From NCBI RefSeq assembly GCF_003952505.1, contig NZ_CP034450.1, positions 1,054,001 to 1,118,000 of the forward strand: a stretch of 64,000 nucleotides of DNA, in the 5' to 3' direction. Every line of letters starts with the position of its first letter. Positions within the stretch are counted from its first letter, which is position 1. The stretch comes from Mesorhizobium sp. M4B.F.Ca.ET.058.02.1.1 (lineage in GTDB: Bacteria; Pseudomonadota; Alphaproteobacteria; Rhizobiales; Rhizobiaceae). The notes below the pieces were generated by a model that did not search any database, had not been told where the DNA came from, and saw only the letters and a program-made list of their open reading frames with translations. A program made the translations under genes and the position numbers. Shown one piece after another: positions 26,750 to 34,486 of the stretch.

Positions 26750-27256
26750 TTGCCTGTCGTGAGTACAGTCAACATCAGGCTCGGCCGTATCGACGACGCC
26801 GAAACCATCCATGCCGCGCTGCTGCGGATGAGCGCCCATATCGGCGCGCATCAGCAGATCACCTCGACAGCGGATGACCTTCGCCGCTACGGCTTCGGCG
26901 AAAAGCCGGCCTTCTCCGCCCTGATCGCCGAGGTGGACGGCGAGTTCGCGGGGCTCTGCCTGCACTTTCCGATCTTCTCGACCTGGATGGGCCGGCCTGG
27001 CGTCTATGTTCAGGACCTCTATGTCGAGGACCGCTTTCGCGGCCGCCGGATCGGCGAAAAACTGCTGCGGCGCGTGGCGAAGGAATGTCGCGCTGAAGGC
27101 GGCGTCTATCTCCGGCTCTCCGTCGACACCGACAACGAAACCGCCAAGGCCTTTTATGAAAGGCTGGGCATTGGCTGGTCGAGCTACGAACAGGCGCAGA
27201 AAATCGCTGGCGAGGCGTTCTTCGCCTTTGCGGATGCACCAGAGGACAATGCATGA
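26750..27256 (+). CDS. GNAT family N-acetyltransferase
   Basis: 168 residues. The core GNAT fold is clear: VYVQDLYVEDRFRGRRIGEKLL carries the acetyl-CoA loop RGRRIG, and FYERLGIGW closes the domain. Relatives include spermidine/diamine acetyltransferases, which fits the deacetylase next door. The start is either TTG at 26750, with AAGGAGGG upstream, or GTG at 26759. The stop overlaps the next ATG by four bases (ATGA), so the two proteins are translationally coupled. Paired acetylation and deacetylation of the same amine is an inference. Confidence 0.85.
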   Translation: MPVVSTVNIRLGRIDDAETIHAALLRMSAHIGAHQQITSTADDLRRYGFGEKPAFSALIAEVDGEFAGLCLHFPIFSTWMGRPGVYVQDLYVEDRFRGRRIGEKLLRRVAKECRAEGGVYLRLSVDTDNETAKAFYERLGIGWSSYEQAQKIAGEAFFAFADAPEDNA

Positions 27257-28281
27257 AAACCTATTATGCCGAGGAACAGAAGCGCCACGATCCCAAGGCT
27301 TTTCTCTCCAGCGGCGCCCAGCAGCCGAATCCGGAAAAGGCGGAGCGCATCGAGAGGTTGCTGGCCGGCGCGAAAGCCGCCGGCTCGACGATCGAACGGC
27401 CGCGGAACCATGGGCTGGCTCCGGTCGCGGCGGTGCACACGCCCGAATATCTCGACTTCCTTGAGCATATTTTCGAGCGCTGGCAGCGTATCGAAGGCGC
27501 CTCGGCGGAAGTCATCCCCAACATCCATCCGATCGCCCGTGGCGGTTCCTATCCCGCATCTGCCGTTGGCCAGGCCGGCTACCATATGGCGGATACCGCC
27601 TGCCCGATCTCGGACGAAACCTGGAACAGCTCGCTGTGGAGCGCCTGGAGCGCCGTTGAGGCGGCCGAAGCGGTGATGGCGGGCGCGTCTTCGGCCTACG
27701 CGCTCTGCCGTCCGCCCGGCCACCATGCCTTTGCCGACGTCGCCGGCGGATTCTGCTTCATCAACAATTCGGCGGTCGCTGCGCAGGTGCTGCGAAGAAA
27801 CGCGGCGCGTGTGGCGATCCTCGATGTCGACTTGCATCATGGCAACGGCACGCAGGGCATTTTCTACGCCCGGCCGGATGTGCTCACCGTCTCGTTGCAT
27901 GCCGATCCGGTGCGCTTCTATCCGTTCTTCTGGGGGTATGCGGATGAGCGCGGCGAAGGCGCCGGCCTCGGCTACAATCTCAACCTGCCGCTGCCGCGCA
28001 AATCCGGCGACGCTGCGTTCCTCGAAGCGCTCGCGACCGCCTTCCGGCGCATCCGCGCCTTCGCGCCGGAGGCGCTTGTCGTGGCGCTCGGGCTCGATGC
28101 TTTCGAGGGCGATCCGTTCGCTGGCCTTTCCGTCACAACGCCCGGCTTCTCGCGCATCGGCGAGGCCATTGTCGGGCTCGGCCTGCCGACGGTGATCGTC
28201 CAGGAGGGCGGCTATCTGTGCGACGCGCTCAGCGACAATCTCACTGCTTTCCTGACCGGCTTCGGCGGCAAGCAGCGATGA
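27253..28281 (+). CDS. Histone deacetylase-like amidohydrolase (acetylpolyamine amidohydrolase type)
   Basis: 342 residues, zinc hydrolase of the arginase/deacetylase fold. All catalytic residues are present: His157-His158 in RPPGHHA, Asp193 and His195 in DVDLHHGNGT, Asp282 in GLDAFEGDP, and Tyr321 in EGGY. They sit two positions from those I recall for Mycoplana acetylpolyamine amidohydrolase (His158/159, Asp195, His197, Asp284, Tyr323). The acidic residue I recall at position 17 in that enzyme is Phe here, so the amine may not be a classic polyamine. It overlaps the GNAT gene by four bases, and repeat copy C begins right at its stop. Confidence 0.88.
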   Translation: MKTYYAEEQKRHDPKAFLSSGAQQPNPEKAERIERLLAGAKAAGSTIERPRNHGLAPVAAVHTPEYLDFLEHIFERWQRIEGASAEVIPNIHPIARGGSYPASAVGQAGYHMADTACPISDETWNSSLWSAWSAVEAAEAVMAGASSAYALCRPPGHHAFADVAGGFCFINNSAVAAQVLRRNAARVAILDVDLHHGNGTQGIFYARPDVLTVSLHADPVRFYPFFWGYADERGEGAGLGYNLNLPLPRKSGDAAFLEALATAFRRIRAFAPEALVVALGLDAFEGDPFAGLSVTTPGFSRIGEAIVGLGLPTVIVQEGGYLCDALSDNLTAFLTGFGGKQR

Positions 28282-28325
28282 GCAATTCCAGGAAAAGTGC
28301 GTAGCGGTTTTCCGTCCGGAATTGC
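28282..28325. repeat. Short palindromic intergenic repeat, copy C
   Basis: GCAATTCC at the left and GGAATTGC at the right form perfect 8-base arms, and GGAAAA/TTTTCC pair inside. It starts on the base after the deacetylase TGA and ends 16 bases before the convergent gene's stop, so it may end transcription from both sides. Confidence 0.75.
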
Positions 28326-28341
28326 GTGAAAGCAACGTGGC

Positions 28342-29607
28342 TCAGGCTCGCTGCTGCCTCAGCATGGCCACGACCCGGCGCACGCTTTCCAGCGTCTCGT
28401 CGATCTCGTCCGCCGTGTTGTAATGGGCGATGCCGATGCGCACGACGCCCTCGCCGGCCGGAATGCCGAGCTGATGGACGATCTCCCAGGCGTAGTTGTG
28501 GCCTGACCATAGGAAGATACCTTCGGCATTCATCTGCCGCACGATCGTCTCCGGCACGATGCCCTCTACGGTGAACGACACGGTCGGCACGCGTTCGCCG
28601 ATCCGGCCCGGATCGGTGATGCCGTGGATGGCCAGGCCGGAAATACCGGACAGGCCGTCGATCAGTTTCTGCGCCAGCGTGTTTTCGTGGGCGATCGACA
28701 CTTCGAACGCCCTGGCGATCCGTTGCCGCCGCGCGCCGCCCTCGCCGGCCGCCGCACCGAGATCGGCGAAATAGTCGACAGCGGCGGTGAGACCGGCCAT
28801 CAGCTCGATCTGCGGCGTGCCGAGCTCGAAGCGTTCCGGCAGGCCGTTTGACGAGCAGCGGCATTTGTAGGGCTTGAGCGTGTCAATGAGGTCGCGTCGT
28901 CCCCACAGGATGCCGATGTGCGGGCCGAAGAATTTGTAGGCCGAGCACACCAGGAAATCGCAGCCGAGCCCCTGCACGTCGACCAGGCCGTGCGGCGCGA
29001 ACTGCACGGCATCGACATAGACCAGCGCGCCTGCCTGCTTGGCTACGGCCGTCAGCGCCTTCACCCGGTTGATCGAGCCGGTGAGGTTCGAGGCATAGTT
29101 GAGCGCAACGAGCCGCGTCCTTTCCGAAAGCAGCGCGCGCAATGCCGCCTCCTCAAGCAGCCAGCTTTTCTCGTCGAACGGCAGGAGGCGCACGACGAGG
29201 CCAAGGTCCTCGGCAAGCTGCAGCCAGGGCGAGACATTGCCCTCATGGTCCATGCGCGTGACGATGATCTCGTCGCCGGGCTTCATGGCGCGGCCGAGCG
29301 TGCGCGACATGTGATAGGTCAGCGTCGTCATGTTGGCGCCGACGATGATTTCTTCTGGGCTCGCGGCACCGAGGAAATCGGCCATCGCCGCATGCGCGTC
29401 GTCGACCACCGTCTGCGCGGCGACCGTCGTTTCGAAAAAGCCGCCGAGATTTGCGTTGGTGGTGAGCAGGCATCGCGACACCGCGTCCGCCACCGCTTGC
29501 GGCACCTGGGTGCCGGCCGGGTTATCGAGATAGATGCGACGGCGGCCCTTGTCGGTCAGCGACAGCGCCGGAAATCTTCCCCGCACGGTTTCGATTGGAA
29601 AATTCAT
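28342..29607 (-). CDS. Cysteine desulfurase-like (class V aminotransferase) protein
   Basis: 421 residues, fold-type I PLP enzyme. The Schiff-base lysine lies in CSAYKFFGPHIG, preceded by YVDAVQFAPHG, which carries the PLP aspartate. Members with YLDNPAGTQVPQ near the N-terminus (about residue 25) are usually named cysteine desulfurase-like or kynureninase-like, and the true substrate is generally unknown. The mobile-loop cysteine of real desulfurases is not obvious. The ATG at 29607 follows AAGGGAGGGGACAGCA. It converges on the deacetylase gene and may belong with the aldo-keto reductase gene upstream. Confidence 0.8.
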   Translation of the reverse strand: MNFPIETVRGRFPALSLTDKGRRRIYLDNPAGTQVPQAVADAVSRCLLTTNANLGGFFETTVAAQTVVDDAHAAMADFLGAASPEEIIVGANMTTLTYHMSRTLGRAMKPGDEIIVTRMDHEGNVSPWLQLAEDLGLVVRLLPFDEKSWLLEEAALRALLSERTRLVALNYASNLTGSINRVKALTAVAKQAGALVYVDAVQFAPHGLVDVQGLGCDFLVCSAYKFFGPHIGILWGRRDLIDTLKPYKCRCSSNGLPERFELGTPQIELMAGLTAAVDYFADLGAAAGEGGARRQRIARAFEVSIAHENTLAQKLIDGLSGISGLAIHGITDPGRIGERVPTVSFTVEGIVPETIVRQMNAEGIFLWSGHNYAWEIVHQLGIPAGEGVVRIGIAHYNTADEIDETLESVRRVVAMLRQQRA

Positions 29608-29646
29608 TGCTGTCCCCTCCCTTTTGTTATCGTTGGACAATTCTGA

Positions 29647-30714
29647 TCAAGGACACGGATTGCCGACGCGCTGATGAACCGCATCGACCGCCTTCTGCAT
29701 CTCCTCGGTCCATCTGACCTCGACCGAGGACAGCGCCATTTCCAGCTGCCAGATGGCCGTCGCGCCGATGATGTTGGAGGTGACAAAGGGCCTGCTCGAG
29801 ACATAGGCATTGGCGAACATCGCCGGCTCCATGCCGAAGGAGCGCGCCAAGGTGTTGTATTCGAGCAGGACTTGCGCCGCATTCGGCGTCTCGTAGCGCT
29901 GGCCGCGGTTGAAGAGCTGCGAGCGCGAGCCTTGCGGGCGCGCGCCGTGATCGTATTTGCCGGTTAGATAGCCTTGCGCCAGCGGCGAATAGGGAAGGAA
30001 AGCAATCTCCTCGCGCTGGCAAACCTCGGCCAGGTTCACCTCGAAGGTGCGGTTGACGAGGTTATAGGCGTTCTGCAGTGACACGGGCCGCGGGCCGATG
30101 CCCCTGTAGGCTTCGGCAAGGTAGCGCATGACGCCCCAGGAACTCTCATTCGACAAGCCGAAATGTCGGATCTTCCCGGCCTTCACCAGCTCGTCGAACA
30201 CGCCAAGCGTCTCGGCGATCGGTGTCTCGCCTGATGGAGCGCCTTCGGTGTCGGCCCGTCGCGCCACGGCGCCGACGCGGGTCGGGTTGGCGCCCCACGG
30301 AATATCCCGTTCCGGCCAATGGATCTGGTAGAGATCGATGTAGTCGGTGCCGAGCTTGGTCAGCGACTTCTCGACCGCATCGAAAATATCGGCGCGCGCG
30401 AGCTTGGACGGGCGGTCGCCGCGAAACCAGGTGTTGCCGGTGCGGCCGACAACCTTCGAGGCGATGATCACCTTGTCGCGATTGCCGTTGGCCTTCATCC
30501 AGCTGCCGATGATCTTTTCGGTCCGCCCCTGCGTCTCCGCCTTGGGCGGGATCGGGTACAGCTCGGCCGTATCGATGAAATTGACGCCGCGCTCAAAGGC
30601 CAGGTCCATCTGCGCATGGCCTTCGGCCTCGGTGTTCTGCTGGCCCCAGGTCATTGAGCCCAGGCAGATCTGCGACACAAGAAGATCGGTCCGACCGAGA
30701 CGGCGTTTGTGCAT
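29647..30714 (-). CDS. Aldo/keto reductase, Tas-like
   Basis: 355 residues, NADP(H)-dependent TIM barrel. The catalytic tetrad is visible: Asp and Tyr in FIDTAELYP (about 47-55), Lys in IIASKVVG, His in YQIHWPE. The insert between barrel strands and the NLVNRTFEVNLAEVC segment match the Tas family, which reduces unknown carbonyls. The ATG at 30714 gives MHKRRLGRTDLLVS, the typical start. It is 39 bases upstream of the desulfurase-like gene on the same strand, so an operon is likely. Confidence 0.88.
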   Translation of the reverse strand: MHKRRLGRTDLLVSQICLGSMTWGQQNTEAEGHAQMDLAFERGVNFIDTAELYPIPPKAETQGRTEKIIGSWMKANGNRDKVIIASKVVGRTGNTWFRGDRPSKLARADIFDAVEKSLTKLGTDYIDLYQIHWPERDIPWGANPTRVGAVARRADTEGAPSGETPIAETLGVFDELVKAGKIRHFGLSNESSWGVMRYLAEAYRGIGPRPVSLQNAYNLVNRTFEVNLAEVCQREEIAFLPYSPLAQGYLTGKYDHGARPQGSRSQLFNRGQRYETPNAAQVLLEYNTLARSFGMEPAMFANAYVSSRPFVTSNIIGATAIWQLEMALSSVEVRWTEEMQKAVDAVHQRVGNPCP

Positions 30715-30831
30715 GGGGGTTTCTCCGGCGGGGAACTTTGCGCGACGGCGCGGGGAGGAAGCCCGAGCATACTGCAAAGCGCGGGTGTTCTCCAACCCGG
30801 TCCAGACGACTTTTGCGTGAACTCTTAAGGG

Positions 30832-31359
30832 CTAGGGCCGGGCTCCGGCCATGGCGCGCCGCTTCGCTTCATCGATCAGCATGTTGGCCACCTGCATGCG
30901 GATCATGGCGCGCTGGCGCAGATGCGGGGCAACGCGGTCCGGGTGGTTGGCGAAAGCGAAACTGCGCCGCATGCGGCCAAGGTCAGCGCTCTTCACCGGA
31001 TGATCGAGGCCAAGTTCGGCAGCGATCGCGTCGGGGTCGATCGGCGGCAGTTTTTCCTCCGGCCTTGCCTGCTCGCCGGCCAGCGCCAGCTTCGCCTGAT
31101 CGAGCAGAGCGGCGAACTCGGCGGCGAGGTCGGCGCCGGCTTCACGATATTCGGCCGCGAATGTCTCGCCGGAAACCTTGATGCGGCCGGAATGGAGCTC
31201 ATCGGCCACCGAGAGATAGTCGAACGGAATGGTCGGCCGCGCCGCCGCCTCCTCGCCCGCCTCGACCTTGTCGGAGGCAACGAAGAGATCGTCGAGCAAG
31301 GACGCGAAATCCCGCTTGGCTCCGGTGCCGATGTCAGCCTCCCGTCTCGTCAAGCACAT
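30832..31359 (-). CDS. Protein with a C-terminal J-domain-like region
   Basis: 175 residues. Residues 1-110 are acidic and helical with no recognised domain. The end reads LGRMRRSFAFANHPDRVAPH and then a helix ending in DEAKRRAM. The HPD tripeptide between two helices is the signature of J-domains, which stimulate the ATPase of DnaK. Helix I is short, and the domain sits at the C-terminus rather than the N-terminus. A DnaK co-chaperone role is inference. The ATG at 31359 has only a weak ribosome site. Confidence 0.65.
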   Translation of the reverse strand: MCLTRREADIGTGAKRDFASLLDDLFVASDKVEAGEEAAARPTIPFDYLSVADELHSGRIKVSGETFAAEYREAGADLAAEFAALLDQAKLALAGEQARPEEKLPPIDPDAIAAELGLDHPVKSADLGRMRRSFAFANHPDRVAPHLRQRAMIRMQVANMLIDEAKRRAMAGARP

Positions 31360-31439
31360 ATGTGAGACGGTCGCACCATAGAGCTTGCTCGTTAAAAATG
31401 AATGCCTTCGACGTTATCCAGTTTAGCCGTTCGCATAGC

Positions 31440-31471
31440 AAAAAAGCCGGACTGCATTCATGCAGCCCGGC
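31440..31471 (-). terminator. Intrinsic terminator, minus strand
   Basis: GCCGGACTGCA, loop TTCA, TGCAGCCCGGC with one mismatch. The adjoining run of six A reads as six U on the minus strand. It lies upstream of the J-domain gene with no protein gene before it. Confidence 0.65.
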
Positions 31472-31615
31472 AAGGTCGCCAGGAGTGGCGAGGAAAAAGC
31501 CGGCAACGTGCCGGCACCACGCCTACGTTCGACAGACCGTAAAAGTTTCAAAAAAATCGATTGTGACGAAAGAATCGTCCGGGCATGGCTGCCATGCAAT
31601 TGCTGCACTGCACAA
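31440..31615 (-). ncRNA. Candidate small RNA on the minus strand
   Basis: A 312-base gap between the J-domain gene and a DUF1127-like gene. On the minus strand it ends in a textbook terminator (31440-31471). Upstream are further hairpins, GCCGGC-AACGT-GCCGGC near 31500 and CGCC-AGGAGT-GGCG near 31478, and a TATAGG box near 31632 that could start a transcript of about 175 bases. A 61-codon frame overlaps but looks like chance. The J-domain gene lies downstream, so the transcript could also be a terminated leader of that gene. Confidence 0.3.
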
Positions 31616-31671
31616 TTTTAACATTCGCCCTATATGTTTGAGTCGGGAGGACCAACTAGGGGCCATGGATC

Positions 31672-31836
31672 ATGGGGTTCTTCACCGAAATGTTCGCGCG
31701 GCCGCGGCCGCAGGACCATCAGCGCTACCGCGCAGCCTTGGCGCTGCTGCATTCAATGAGCAATGCCGACCGCGCCGACATCGGCATCAAGCCAGCCGAT
31801 TTCCCGCGCATCGCGCGCGAAATGTCCACGCGCTGA
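31672..31836 (+). CDS. DUF1127-like small protein
   Basis: 54 residues. ATG at 31672 with AGGGG about ten bases upstream. MGFFTEMFARPRPQ leads into a helix, then NADRADIGIKPADFPRIARE, matching the DUF1127 end motif (DIG followed by a short helix with Arg). Codon use is normal for the genome. A 12-bp-stem hairpin follows. Its role is unknown; small proteins of this family are often stress-induced in alphaproteobacteria. Confidence 0.65.
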   Translation: MGFFTEMFARPRPQDHQRYRAALALLHSMSNADRADIGIKPADFPRIAREMSTR

Positions 31837-31849
31837 GTCTGTCCAGCAA

Positions 31850-31878
31850 GAGGTTTCCCGGCAGCACCGGGAAACCTC
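31850..31878. terminator. Hairpin between convergent genes
   Basis: GAGGTTTCCCGG, loop CAGCA, CCGGGAAACCTC: a perfect 12-bp stem, 14 bases after the DUF1127-like stop and 8 bases after the DUF1993 stop on the other strand. It probably ends both. Confidence 0.65.
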
Positions 31879-31885
31879 AAAACTT

Positions 31886-32389
31886 TCAACGTCCAAGGAA
31901 AACCGCCTTGCCGAGCGGCACGCCATTGTGCCGCAGGATGTCGTAGGCCGTGGTCACGTGGAAATAGAAGTTGGGCATTGCGGCGTAGAGCAGGTATTGC
32001 GAGCCCGGCATCGAGATCTCGCGCCCGGTCAGCCTGAGTTCGATCGTCCGCTCCGCCGAGCCATCGAGGTCGGCTGCCGAAAACGTCGCCAGATGATCGA
32101 CCGTCTTGGCGATGCGGACCTGCAGGTCGGCGAAACTCGCCTCATTGTCCTCGTATTTCGGCACTTCGCGGCCGGCGAGCCGCGACGGCGCGCCCTTGGC
32201 GTGATCGGTGGCGATCTGCACCTGCCTGGTCAGCGCGAACATGTCGGGGGCCAGCCGCGCGGTCAGAAACACCTGCGGGTCGATCTTGCGATCGGCTGCG
32301 TTCTGTTCGGCCAGCGACAGCACCTTGGAGAGTGATTTCAGCCTGGCCGAAAACACCGGCACCGAGGCGTCATACATCGAAATCGTCAT
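31886..32389 (-). CDS. DUF1993 domain-containing protein
   Basis: 167 residues. It begins MTISMYDASVPVFSARLKSL, the typical start of DUF1993 proteins, and has a DinB-like four-helix pattern with FYFHVTTAYDILRHNGVPLG at the end. The family has no proven function; the fold is related to DinB/YfiT metal-dependent enzymes. The ATG at 32389 follows AGGAGAAAGCAAC. It stands alone, divergent from the secreted protein gene. Confidence 0.85.
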   Translation of the reverse strand: MTISMYDASVPVFSARLKSLSKVLSLAEQNAADRKIDPQVFLTARLAPDMFALTRQVQIATDHAKGAPSRLAGREVPKYEDNEASFADLQVRIAKTVDHLATFSAADLDGSAERTIELRLTGREISMPGSQYLLYAAMPNFYFHVTTAYDILRHNGVPLGKAVFLGR

Positions 32390-32501
32390 GTTGCTTTCTC
32401 CTAGTCGAGCGACGGGAGCTAGCGCTTCCACAGGCGATTCTTCAAGCGTCACCGCGCCGCCGCAATCACCATGCTAGGTTTCCCTCGAGTGGAGGATCCC
32501 G

Positions 32502-33539
32502 ATGAGACGCGCGTTTCTTGCAGCGACCACTTTTTTCGCTATCGCCATGGCGGGCCAGCAGGCGCTCGCCGCCGACCCACCCTACATCGACGACCGCTCG
32601 GATGCCGCTTCAGTCATCCGTTCGCTCTACAGCGCCATCAACCGGCATGAATTCGCCCGCGCCTGGGGCTACTATGGCGATACCAAGCCGGCAAAGGATT
32701 TCGACGCGTTCGTCAAAGGCTATGACGGCACCGATACGGTCGAGGTGAAGACGGGCGCGGTATCCGACGAGGGTGCGGCCGGCAGCATCTACTACAATGT
32801 CCCGGTCGCCATCCAGGCGACCGACAAGAAGGGCGAGGCCAAGGTCTTTGCCGGCTGCTATACGCTGCGCCAGGTCAACGGCCAGATCCAGGAACCGCCG
32901 TTCCAGCCGATCTTCATCGACAAGGGCGCGCTGAAGCCGTCGACCGCCGATTTCGAAGAGGCCGTGCCGGCAAGCTGCGGCGACGGCCCGCCGCCGCCGA
33001 AGAAGGACGAGGCGCTGGAGCAGGCGAAGAAGGCGTTCGCCGCCACCTATGCCGGCCAGTGCGACAAGGAGCTGTTCGAGCAGGAGCCCGAGCTGTTTTC
33101 GATCAAATACAAGGACAAGAGCGCTGCCGAAGGCGACCCCGAGCGGGAAACGCGGCTCGCCCATTTCGCCTGCTCGGCCGCCGCCTACAATGAAAGCTCT
33201 ATCTACTACATCTACGACGACGTCTCGGGCGTTAGGCAGTTGCAGTTCGCCGAGCCCGAAATGGACATCCGCTACGTGAACAACGACAGCGACGGCAAGG
33301 TGGAGAGCCTGCACGTCGTCGGCTTCCAGGCGACAGGCTGGGCCGTCAACTCCACCTATGACGACGCCACCCAGACCATCACCACCTTCAACAAGTGGCG
33401 CGGCGTCGGCGATGCCTCGTCGTCGGGAACCTACCTGTTCCGCAACGGTGATTTTTCCCTCGTCCAGTACGACGTCGATGCATCATACGACGGCGAGCAG
33501 AACCCGCAGACCGTGGTCGACTACAACACCGCGCCCTGA
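32502..33539 (+). CDS. Secreted protein with a DUF1176-like C-terminal part
   Basis: 345 residues. MRRAFLAATTFFAIAMAGQQALA is a signal peptide. Residues 30-140 resemble a compact alpha/beta module (VIRSLYSAINRHEFARAWGYY), then a charged Pro/Lys linker (about 160-180), then a second half with YYIYDDVSGVRQLQF and FSLVQYDVDASYDGEQNPQT, which resembles DUF1176. Four cysteines could form disulfides. Probably periplasmic; the function is unknown. The ATG follows GGAGGATCCCG. Confidence 0.65.
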   Translation: MRRAFLAATTFFAIAMAGQQALAADPPYIDDRSDAASVIRSLYSAINRHEFARAWGYYGDTKPAKDFDAFVKGYDGTDTVEVKTGAVSDEGAAGSIYYNVPVAIQATDKKGEAKVFAGCYTLRQVNGQIQEPPFQPIFIDKGALKPSTADFEEAVPASCGDGPPPPKKDEALEQAKKAFAATYAGQCDKELFEQEPELFSIKYKDKSAAEGDPERETRLAHFACSAAAYNESSIYYIYDDVSGVRQLQFAEPEMDIRYVNNDSDGKVESLHVVGFQATGWAVNSTYDDATQTITTFNKWRGVGDASSSGTYLFRNGDFSLVQYDVDASYDGEQNPQTVVDYNTAP

Positions 33540-33557
33540 GGCAATCCCGGTATCACG

Positions 33558-34454
33558 TCACGGCGCCTTGGACAGCATCCAGTTGAGCGTGCCGCGCCAG
33601 TCGGTCATGCGGATCGGCGTGCCATGGGTGCCGGTCTCGAAGCGGACGAAGCGGGTCGGATACGGATAGGCTTTCGATCTGGCGATGATGGAGCGGAAGA
33701 AGGCTTCCTGCTTTTCCACGGGAAATACCGGGTCCTTGCTGCCCTGACCGAAGAAGACGGGCACATGGCGCCTGAAGGCTGGACTGGCGAGAAAGCTCTC
33801 GTCCCACAGCGAACCGAGCAGCAGCAGCCCGTCGATGCGTCGTCCGGTGTCGTTGCGCGCGGCAAGCTTCCAGCACAGCGATCCGCCCATCGAGCCGCAG
33901 GCGACGAAGACCTTCGCGCCCGGGGACTTCTCGGCGTAGTGATCGATCAGCGCCGCAACCTGGGCGGCGCCCTTGTCGCCGAAATCGGGGAAGTCCGGCG
34001 ACAGATAGAGGCCGCCATTGGCGGCCATCAGATTCTTGAGGCGGTTGAAATTGCCGCCGAAGGTAAAGTCGTCGACACCTTGCTTTCGGCTGCCACCCTG
34101 CCCGTGCAGGTAGAGCACGATGATGCCGGCGCCCTCGGTCTTGCCGACGGCGACATGCCTGACATCGCCGGCGTCGGTCTTCAGCAACAGGTCCTGCTGC
34201 AGCTTGCGCACGCCGGTGTCGGTATATTCGCCATGGACGCGCTTTTCCGGCACCTCGTCGCGCTGGTTGATGTCGCGCATCTCGCGATAGTCGATGACGG
34301 TGTAGGCGCCATTGTCGCCGGACGACAGCGTCGCCGGATAGGCGAACAGATCGTCCTTGTAGGGTTTTAGCTCGAGAGCGCCGGCATCAACGGCGGACAG
34401 CGAAAGAGCGATCGCGGTTAACAGGGTGCGGGAGACTTGAAAGCGATTGGCCAT
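33558..34454 (-). CDS. Secreted alpha/beta hydrolase (phospholipase/carboxylesterase-like)
   Basis: 298 residues. MANRFQVSRTLLTAIALSLSAVDAGA looks like a signal peptide. YLHGQGGS holds the oxyanion hole, ACGSMGGSLCW the nucleophile serine, and FGQGSKDPVFP and FETGTHGTPI the likely acid and histidine. It may be the last gene of the minus strand molybdenum operon (32 bases after the MoeA/MobA-like gene), but its substrate and any link to that pathway are unknown. Confidence 0.75.
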   Translation of the reverse strand: MANRFQVSRTLLTAIALSLSAVDAGALELKPYKDDLFAYPATLSSGDNGAYTVIDYREMRDINQRDEVPEKRVHGEYTDTGVRKLQQDLLLKTDAGDVRHVAVGKTEGAGIIVLYLHGQGGSRKQGVDDFTFGGNFNRLKNLMAANGGLYLSPDFPDFGDKGAAQVAALIDHYAEKSPGAKVFVACGSMGGSLCWKLAARNDTGRRIDGLLLLGSLWDESFLASPAFRRHVPVFFGQGSKDPVFPVEKQEAFFRSIIARSKAYPYPTRFVRFETGTHGTPIRMTDWRGTLNWMLSKAP

Positions 34455-34486
34455 GCCGCAGGCATGCGTTTTTCAGCCGCGCTTTG

